This document shows positions 20,241 to 27,220 of a stretch of 35,509 nucleotides of DNA, piece after piece. Made by a program: the position numbers and the translations under genes. The stretch lies in assembly GCA_021827365.1 (NCBI GenBank), contig JAKAWK010000004.1:6759-42267 (forward strand), read 5' to 3'. A model generated the notes under the pieces. It saw nothing but the letters and a program-made list of their open reading frames with translations. It was not told the origin of the DNA and did no database searches. The first letter of the stretch is position 1. Each line of letters opens with the position of its first letter. Origin of the DNA: Nitrospirota bacterium (GTDB lineage Bacteria > Nitrospirota > Leptospirillia > Leptospirillales > Leptospirillaceae).

Positions 20241-20969
20241 ATGAATGCATTTGCCTATCTGATGAAGGGTGGACCGGTCATGTACATCCTTCTTCCCATG
20301 TCCGCGGTCGCCCTTGCCGTAGGTTTCGAGCGCCTCGTCGTCCTCAGGCAGGAGAAGGTCCAGACAGAAAAGGTGCTGGCGGTCCTTAGAAAGAACGTCA
20401 AGGAGAAACTCGACCCGAAGGCGGTCCTTAACATGGTCAAGGACTCCTACAAATCCGACAGTTTCATCGTCAACAAGATCCTTCGGCTCTTTGTGGAGTC
20501 GGACCTGGAAGGGGAAAGGCTCGAGTACCTGATCGAGGCCGAGGCGGTTCTCGAGGAGAAGAAGCTCAAGGAACGGATGTGGATTCTCGACACTGCCATC
20601 ACCATGGCGCCGCTTTTGGGTCTTCTCGGAACCATCATCGGGATCGTCGCCTCCTTCCACGTCATGTCCATTTCCGGGCTCGGCAAACCCACCCAGATCA
20701 CGGGCGGGGTGGCCGAAGCGCTGATTGCGACGGCGACGGGTCTTGTCATTGCCATCGTCTCCCTGGGCTTCTACAACTTCCTCCACAAGTGGATTAGCGG
20801 GATCAAATCCTCCCTCGAGTCGGCGGCGCGTCTCATCACCATTCTCCACCAGCCGATCCGGGACACCTACAGGCAGTCTCCCGAGATGGTCGATTCTCTG
20901 GCCTCCGCTCCTGTGGCGAAGGGAGTCCAGGGGGCCTTCCGCGCGGAAAAGAGCTCTTCTCCCGCCTGA
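20241..20969 (+). CDS. exbB: MotA/TolQ/ExbB proton channel family protein
   Basis: MNAFAYLMKGGPVMYILLPMSAVALAVGFERLVVL...WILDTAITMAPLLGLLGTIIGIVASF...ITGGVAEALIATATGLVIAIVSL; RBS AAGGAGAAAG. Confidence 0.92.
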   Translation: MNAFAYLMKGGPVMYILLPMSAVALAVGFERLVVLRQEKVQTEKVLAVLRKNVKEKLDPKAVLNMVKDSYKSDSFIVNKILRLFVESDLEGERLEYLIEAEAVLEEKKLKERMWILDTAITMAPLLGLLGTIIGIVASFHVMSISGLGKPTQITGGVAEALIATATGLVIAIVSLGFYNFLHKWISGIKSSLESAARLITILHQPIRDTYRQSPEMVDSLASAPVAKGVQGAFRAEKSSSPA

Positions 20970-21038
20970 CGGGAAGCCGCATGCGACGAGAAAATCCGGT
21001 GAGCCGGACAAACGAAGACCCGAGCAAGGAGTTTTTTC

Positions 21039-21458
21039 ATGAGGCTGTTTCGCGACGGGGGCGAGGAGTCCCCGAAGGCGCGGATCGAACTGATCCCGAT
21101 GATCGACATCATGTTTTTCCTGATGGTGGTCTTCATATTCATCTCGATGTCCCTAGTTAAGCTGAACGGGGTGACTGTGGCCCTGCCCAAGTCTGCGGCC
21201 CACCCGCTCAAGCAGGTGCCGAAGATGGTGAACATCACGATCACCGAGGAGGGCAAGATCCTCTTCGAAGGGCTTGCGGTCAACAGGACGGGCCTCAAGG
21301 ACCATCTGGCCACCCTTCTTTCCGACAAGACGGCGAAATACGAGGTGATCGTGAGCGGGGACAAGGATTCGAAGCTGCAGCGGCTGGTGGATGTGATGGA
21401 TCTCTGCAACCAGATGGGCTTCTCGAATGTCTCCATCCGCTCCGAGGATCTCCACTGA
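21039..21458 (+). CDS. exbD: ExbD/TolR family biopolymer transport protein
   Basis: ARIELIPMIDIMFFLMVVFIFISMSLVKLNGVTVALPKS...VIVSGDKDSKLQRLVDVMDLCNQMGFSNVSI. Confidence 0.92.
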   Translation: MRLFRDGGEESPKARIELIPMIDIMFFLMVVFIFISMSLVKLNGVTVALPKSAAHPLKQVPKMVNITITEEGKILFEGLAVNRTGLKDHLATLLSDKTAKYEVIVSGDKDSKLQRLVDVMDLCNQMGFSNVSIRSEDLH

Positions 21459-22123
21459 TGGGGGTCGCCGGCAAAGCCGCCGTCTCTGGTGAAAGAGGCC
21501 GTTTCCCCTTCTCTTTGGCCCTGGGAGGAGTTCTTGCCTTCGAGATCGCGGCTCTGGTTTTCGTCAGGATTCCGGTGACGTCTCCCGCTCCCCCCGCTCC
21601 GCCCGCTTTCAGGGTCTCGCTCGCCCCTCCTCCCCCGCCACCGAAGCCTGTCCCTCCGGCCCCCAAGCCCAAGGCGAAGCCACGGATGGTCCGAAAGGCG
21701 GCGGTCCGGCATCCGGTCACACCCCCGGTGCTCCCTGCCCAGACGGTGGAATCGACGAATCTTCTCGCAGCTTCCGTGGGAACGGCGGTCAACATGAGCT
21801 GGGGGGAGGGAACGCCCTCCTCCGGAGGAGGAGCCGGATATCTTCCTCCCAGGCTTCTGAGCAAGGTCGACACCGAGAGCCTCTATACGGACAAGATGAA
21901 GGCCGGGGACGAGGAGGGAGATGTGGTCATCGATCTCTGGATCGACGGGGCAGGAAAGATCCTCCGCTCAAAAATGGTGGTTCCCTCGGTCTGGGACGAC
22001 ATGAACCGGATTGCGGAAAATGTCCTGAAAAACCTGAAGTTCTCGCCGGCCACCCAAAACGGTCGGCCTGTCCCGGGAAAGTTCGAACTGAATTTCCGGT
22101 TCCGGATCCGGAATACCGGATGA
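21458..22123 (+). CDS. tonB: TonB-like energy transducer
   Basis: One TM, Pro-rich linker (SLAPPPPPPKPVPPAPKPKAKPR), C-terminal DVVIDLWIDGAGKILRSKMVVPSVWDDMNRIAENVLKNLKFSPA; TGATG overlap with exbD. Confidence 0.88.
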   Translation: MGVAGKAAVSGERGRFPFSLALGGVLAFEIAALVFVRIPVTSPAPPAPPAFRVSLAPPPPPPKPVPPAPKPKAKPRMVRKAAVRHPVTPPVLPAQTVESTNLLAASVGTAVNMSWGEGTPSSGGGAGYLPPRLLSKVDTESLYTDKMKAGDEEGDVVIDLWIDGAGKILRSKMVVPSVWDDMNRIAENVLKNLKFSPATQNGRPVPGKFELNFRFRIRNTG

Positions 22124-22183
22124 GCGGACCGTCACGGGTCCGGACCAGGCTGTCCTGATGCGACAGTTACGAAAAACACGGGA

Positions 22184-23056
22184 GTGATGTCGGAAGGATC
22201 TGCGTCTATGGAGCAAAAGCCCACTTCGGGCCGAGGGGGGGTGTCAGGGCTCACCACCCTGGCATCCCCTCTCAACCCGGAAGACGGAAGCGGGAGCCGA
22301 GTCGTGAAACAGGGGATTTCCGCCGGAAGAGCCATAACCAGCGTTTTGGTCGCGGATCAGGACGAGGCGCTTCATCGGAAGGTCTATCGGCGGATCGATT
22401 CCGAACTGTCCGGATTTTCCGTCGCCTCGGCCTTCGACGGCGAGGAAGCCGTCTGGATGCTGAGAAAGTTCCAGGCCGCCAAAAGCTGCGACCGGCTGGT
22501 GGTCGTCGCCGATTTTCATCTCCTCCGCCGCACCGGCCTTGACCTCTGCCGGTTCGTACGGTCCCAGCCTTCCCTGGCCGCCGTCCCCTTCCTCATGGTG
22601 TGCGGAGAGGGAGATCCCCACGAGCTCTGTCTGGCGAGCCTCGAGGTGGGGGCGGACGACTTTCTTTCGAAACCATTCAGCGCCCGTGAGTTTGAAGCTC
22701 GGCTGGGCGCTCTCTGGAGGCGTGTGGAGAGACATATCCGGAAGGACCGCGATTTTCCCTTCGACAGGGTCCAGACGGGTAAGCTGAGTGTGGACACCCA
22801 GAAATACGAGGTCCGGGTCAGCGGGAAAGTCGTTAATTTGAGCCACAAGGAGTTTCTTGTGTGTGTCGTCCTTGTGTCGAAAATGGGTCTGGCAGTGCGC
22901 CACGAAGAGTTCTTCCAGTCTGTCTGGGGGGAAAGCTCCCACGTGGGAAAGGAAAATCTGAAGGTCCATATCCATTCCCTCCGGGCCAAGCTTGGAGATG
23001 AGATCGTCATCGAAGCGATCCGCGGCGTCGGATACCGCCTGAGGGTCGGTCCCTGA
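22184..23056 (+). CDS. OmpR-family response regulator (orphan)
   Basis: Receiver SVLVADQDEALHRKVYRRID...VVVADFHLLRRTGLDLCRFVR...VGADDFLSKPFSAREFEARL; winged helix VNLSHKEFLVCVVLVSKMGLAVRHEEFFQSVWG...IEAIRGVGYRLRVGP. Exact start uncertain (22184/22187/22208). Confidence 0.85.
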   Translation: MMSEGSASMEQKPTSGRGGVSGLTTLASPLNPEDGSGSRVVKQGISAGRAITSVLVADQDEALHRKVYRRIDSELSGFSVASAFDGEEAVWMLRKFQAAKSCDRLVVVADFHLLRRTGLDLCRFVRSQPSLAAVPFLMVCGEGDPHELCLASLEVGADDFLSKPFSAREFEARLGALWRRVERHIRKDRDFPFDRVQTGKLSVDTQKYEVRVSGKVVNLSHKEFLVCVVLVSKMGLAVRHEEFFQSVWGESSHVGKENLKVHIHSLRAKLGDEIVIEAIRGVGYRLRVGP

Positions 23057-23141
23057 AGTTTTATTCCTGACTCGCCGGAACTCTCCTCCCTTTCATTCAA
23101 CCATTGTCCTCCCCCCCAAAAAAACTTCCGGCAACGAATCA

Positions 23142-23210
23142 CCAAGGCAGATGACAGGACCCATGGTCTTTTTGTCTGCAGGGACACCTTGGCAGAAGCC
23201 TTCCGGAAGG
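23142..23210 (+). promoter_or_regulatory. Candidate structured leader upstream of TonB-dependent receptor 1
   Basis: Nested complementarity CCAAGG...CCTTGG enclosing GCAGA...TCTGC and GACC-cat-GGTC, followed by palindrome CCTTCCGGAAGG (23199-23210). Confidence 0.4.
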
Positions 23211-23370
23211 TGAAGCTTCCTTACTTTTGGAAAAACACGCCGCTTCTTGCAGTTTTAACCAGGATCTAACCTTTCGGACATTTCCGTCCTTCAAAATCCT
23301 CCTCCGAGGCACATTCGGCCTTTCTTTAACCTCCGAATCTTTTTATCACTCAATTCCAAAAGGAGACTCG

Positions 23371-26286
23371 ATGCTTTCTTTAAAGAAAAAAATCGCGTGT
23401 CTCGTCGCCCCGGGGGTTCTCTGGGGAGGGCTTGCCACAGACGTCTGGTCGGCCCCCGCGCCGTCCCAGCCTCAGAACTCACAGAGCGGAGCGACACTGG
23501 CCCCCGCGCCGTCCATCCTCTATGGCAATATCCGGTCGGTCAAGGACCAGAAAGTCCTCTCCGGGGTTCCCATCATGATCGAAAACACGACGACGGGCCT
23601 TCTGATCAAGAAGACGAGCGACTCCCAGGGGGCGTTCATCTTCTCGAACCTTCCTCCAGGGGACTACAAGGTCCTGGTGGGGGGAGGAAGCTTCTCCCTC
23701 CAGAGGAAGGAAGGGATCCTGAAGGCCGGGACGATCGGCCAGATGGACTTTGCCGTCAATCCCCTCTCCCAGGGCACCTCCGAGCTCCTGGGGAAGATCT
23801 TCGAGGGCCACGGGGAGCATAAGGTGCCGCTGGTGGCGAACCTGGCCGTCAAGAATACGAAGACCAAGGAGGTCTACCAGGTCGCCTCCACTGCGTCGGG
23901 AGAGTTCGACCTGAAGAATATCCCCTCGGGCGATTACATCCTCTCCGCCATCAAGCGCGGCTATCTTCCCTATTCGCAGGAGATCGCGGTGCGGGGGACG
24001 ACGAAGGCCGACGTGAGGCTTAGCATCAACACCCTGGCCCAGGCCAACATCAACGCCTCCGGAAGCAAGAAGATCCGGGATACGACCGGAGCCATCACCA
24101 TCGTCGACCACAAGACCTTCGAGACGTGGCAGACGACCGGAATTGGATTTGCCCTGTCGAACCAGCCGGGCATCAACTACTACTCCCGGTCGGGGGCCAA
24201 CGGCGTGACCGGCGGCATGAACTACTTCACCTGCCGGGGCTATTCGACCGGCGGATCGAACACGGCCCCCTCCGGCGGATCCAACATCGAGTTCACCGTC
24301 GAAGGCGTCCCCTTCAACCAGAACCAGGATGGAGGAATGGTCTACGACCTGAACCTCTTCAACCTGGATATCGCGTCCGTGGACATCCAGCGCGGTGTGA
24401 CAACATCCGCCAATCTGTACAACTACGCTTCGGGCTGTTCGGTCAATATCCACCTGATGCAGCCCACCCAGGATGCCTATTCCCAGATCACCTCCGGAAT
24501 GGGGTCCTACGGCCAGTACTATACCTCCTTCATCACCAACACCGGCATCAACGACAAGATCGGGGTCGGCGCCTACAACGACCTGTCGATCATCAACCAG
24601 CAGGGTTTCCAGGACTATACCGGTCTCCAGGAGTACCAGGATTATGCAAATGTCACAAAATACCTGACATCAGGAAAAATCGACCTCATGTTCACAGGGG
24701 CCTACAAGAACTATGACCGGGGCGCCTCGACTTCACTCCAGAACTTCCAGGCCTTCGGACCGACTTACAATGGCTTGCCCAACGGAGAAAACACAAGCTA
24801 TCCGTCGGGACAGTCCGTCCAGGATTCTCCGTATTACAAGGCCTGGATTTCCCAGCGCTACATGATCACCCTTCAGGGCGAGGACCAGCTGAACAGCGTG
24901 GTCTCCGTCAAGAACAACGCCTTTGCGCTCCTGGTTCCCTACGGGGTGATCCAGGTTCCCGTGGGGATCAACGGGGCACCGACAGCCGGGGCGAACGGGA
25001 CGGCATTCCAGGATGTCCAGCCTTCCTACGGCGGGGTCTGCAATGCCGCCAATTCCGTGGCCTGTGCCAACCCCTTCAACTTTACTTACATCCAGGGGCA
25101 GGGATACAAGGTGGGAGACATCGCCGAAACGGCCATACAAACCTTTGCCGGAAACAAGGTCCATATGGGGGCCCGGCTCTCCTACAACAACACGCTTTAC
25201 GGCAATGTGCCCATCGGGACGAACAAGATCACGGGAAATGCCGGCGGCTCGAATCTGATGACCACCATCGGCGGGTATCTCGAGGACCATTACAGGCCCA
25301 ACGATGACTGGCTGATAAGCGCCGGATTCCGGGTCATGGCGGTCAACCAGCAGTACGTCAACTCGCTGATGTCAGGGGCCCAGACGGCAACAAATGCGGC
25401 AGGCAACACTTTTGGAACGGGAAATGCAAATTATGCGGCTTCGGCCGGTCAGTCCTTCGTCGTTCCGCTTCCCCATGTGGGGGTCAATTGGTATCCGGGA
25501 AAGAACTGGAAGGTCTACGTCAATGCGGGCCAGTCCTATTCCGCGCCAAGCCTCCAGTTCTTCGAGCTGGCTCCGGGAACCCCGAACAATGCGGTCAATA
25601 TCAAGCCGGAGATCGTAAACGATGCGGAGATCGGGGTCCGGTACGAGTCCGACAAAGGATTCGTAGCCTTTGATTTCTACAACGACTACATCAACAACAT
25701 GTTTGCGACAACCCTCCAGGTCCTGCCCGGAGGAGTGACCAATGCGATCCCGTCCTCGGCAGGTTTGGCCGAGATGAGGGGATTCGAAGCAGAGTTCAAG
25801 CGGAATCTCCCCGACGGCTTCAGCGTAGACGGAAACTTCTCCGCGGTCGACGCCTATTTCGTGAGTGCCCAATACGGGGTGGGGACTTCTACTGTGCTCA
25901 GCAATTCGGGGGATCCCCTTCCCTTCGTTCCGAACATGCTGGGGAACATCGACCTGAATTACGCCCAGGGGAATTGGCACATCACTGTCAACGAGCGCTA
26001 TACCGGCATGATGAATGTCATCGACACAAGCGGCGGCGTCAACGGGAATGCGAATATCCAGACGAACTCTCCGGGATATTGGGCCACCAACCTTCTTGTG
26101 GCCTACGATCTTCCCAAGGCTTCCTGGTACAACAAGGCCCAGCTCTTCTTCAACGCCTTCAATCTCCTGAACACCAATTACTACGAGCCTGCCTTTCTAG
26201 CTCCGGGGGCCAACAACGCGGAAACCCTCTTCGTCTATCCCGGAGAGCCGATCAACGTCTTCGGGGGGGCGACCATCACCTTCTGA
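23371..26286 (+). CDS. TonB-dependent receptor with tandem N-terminal carboxypeptidase-regulatory-like domains (paralog 1)
   Basis: Signal peptide from ATG 23371; ILYGNIRSVKDQKVLSGVPIMIENTTTG...GAFIFSNLPPGDYKVLVGG; plug-like FALSNQPGINYYSRSGANGVTGG...VEGVPFN; C-terminal LFFNAFNLLNTNYYEPAF...NVFGGATITF. Confidence 0.88.
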   Translation: MLSLKKKIACLVAPGVLWGGLATDVWSAPAPSQPQNSQSGATLAPAPSILYGNIRSVKDQKVLSGVPIMIENTTTGLLIKKTSDSQGAFIFSNLPPGDYKVLVGGGSFSLQRKEGILKAGTIGQMDFAVNPLSQGTSELLGKIFEGHGEHKVPLVANLAVKNTKTKEVYQVASTASGEFDLKNIPSGDYILSAIKRGYLPYSQEIAVRGTTKADVRLSINTLAQANINASGSKKIRDTTGAITIVDHKTFETWQTTGIGFALSNQPGINYYSRSGANGVTGGMNYFTCRGYSTGGSNTAPSGGSNIEFTVEGVPFNQNQDGGMVYDLNLFNLDIASVDIQRGVTTSANLYNYASGCSVNIHLMQPTQDAYSQITSGMGSYGQYYTSFITNTGINDKIGVGAYNDLSIINQQGFQDYTGLQEYQDYANVTKYLTSGKIDLMFTGAYKNYDRGASTSLQNFQAFGPTYNGLPNGENTSYPSGQSVQDSPYYKAWISQRYMITLQGEDQLNSVVSVKNNAFALLVPYGVIQVPVGINGAPTAGANGTAFQDVQPSYGGVCNAANSVACANPFNFTYIQGQGYKVGDIAETAIQTFAGNKVHMGARLSYNNTLYGNVPIGTNKITGNAGGSNLMTTIGGYLEDHYRPNDDWLISAGFRVMAVNQQYVNSLMSGAQTATNAAGNTFGTGNANYAASAGQSFVVPLPHVGVNWYPGKNWKVYVNAGQSYSAPSLQFFELAPGTPNNAVNIKPEIVNDAEIGVRYESDKGFVAFDFYNDYINNMFATTLQVLPGGVTNAIPSSAGLAEMRGFEAEFKRNLPDGFSVDGNFSAVDAYFVSAQYGVGTSTVLSNSGDPLPFVPNMLGNIDLNYAQGNWHITVNERYTGMMNVIDTSGGVNGNANIQTNSPGYWATNLLVAYDLPKASWYNKAQLFFNAFNLLNTNYYEPAFLAPGANNAETLFVYPGEPINVFGGATITF

Positions 26287-26310
26287 GAGATGAAGCGAGG
26301 GTTTTAAAAG

Positions 26311-26354
26311 AAACGGCCCGGGGGGAGACGTCTCTCTCCGGGCCGTTTTGTTTT
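26311..26354 (+). terminator. Rho-independent terminator after TonB-dependent receptor 1
   Basis: AAACGGCCCGG...CCGGGCCGTTTTGTTTT. Confidence 0.85.
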
Positions 26355-26415
26355 CTCCCCGGAAGGGAAGGGACGGGTGGGTCCGGTGAGGTGAGAGCGA
26401 GTCTTGAGGACATTT

Positions 26416-26960
26416 TCACGTCCGGTCCGTCCGGGAGTTGCTCTTGAACTCGGGTTTCGCTTGCCTGCGGGGACCCGGACTTTCCTTTTTCAGGTGGAAT
26501 CCCCAGGAAGTTTGCCGGAATCGGGTCAGGAAAACACGTCGCGGAGGGATCGACAATCCGGGGAGGAAGGGGGTTTCCAGTGGGGAGTTCTTCCGGAGTT
26601 CCAGGGAAGAGGCGTAGTGCCCTTCGGCAAGCCTAAATGTCTGGACGGTCCGGGATTCCGGATCCACAATCCGGTATTCAGGGACCCCGAGGCGCTCATA
26701 GAGGGAGAACTTCAGGCGGCGATCGTTTATTTCCGTTGCAGGAGACAGAACCTCGACAAGCAGGTCCGGAACACCCTGGATATTCCTCTCTGTAATGATG
26801 GAGAAAGGGTCCTTCGAGACAAAAAACAGGTCCGGCTCGACCATCTGAAATAATTCCCGGGATAAGACCACCTGAGTAGGGGGAAAGGAAGATCTCTCCT
26901 GGCAGGGGGATGAAGCAGAAAGGCCTTGAAGTGGAACACAAATTTTGAACGCTGGCAGGC
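26416..26960 (-). pseudogene. Uma2 (DUF820) family endonuclease remnant, N-terminus missing/frameshifted
   Basis: VVLSRELFQMVEPDLFFVSKD...VPDLLVEVLSPATEINDRRLKFSLYERLGVPEYRIVDPESRTVQTFRL; upstream FHFKAFLLHPPAR is in another frame; no intact N-terminus. Confidence 0.7.
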
Positions 26961-27220
26961 AAGGGCGTCAAAAAGCCTAACGCTCTGGGCTTTCCTGCGA
27001 CACCCTTCCTGCCGTTTTTATGCCCTGTTCTTCCGATGCATCTCCCCTTCCATAACACCATTTTTAATCATGAAATTTCAAGTTTTTATATTTTTGAAAT
27101 GTATTTCTAACCAAACCGACATTTATGTGAGGCAAAGTCGGGATGCGGCTCACGTCCGACAAGCTTAATGAACAACCACTCCTTATTGCACCTCGAAAAT
27201 CCAACCTTCAGGAGAACCCA

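Noticed and set aside
19953-21011. 352-aa minus-strand ORF opposite exbB
   Set aside because: Antisense to a clear ExbB; no motif support.
23111-23124. CCCCCCC-AAAAAAA tract as slippage element
   Set aside because: Intergenic and not within a coding frame; no evidence of function.
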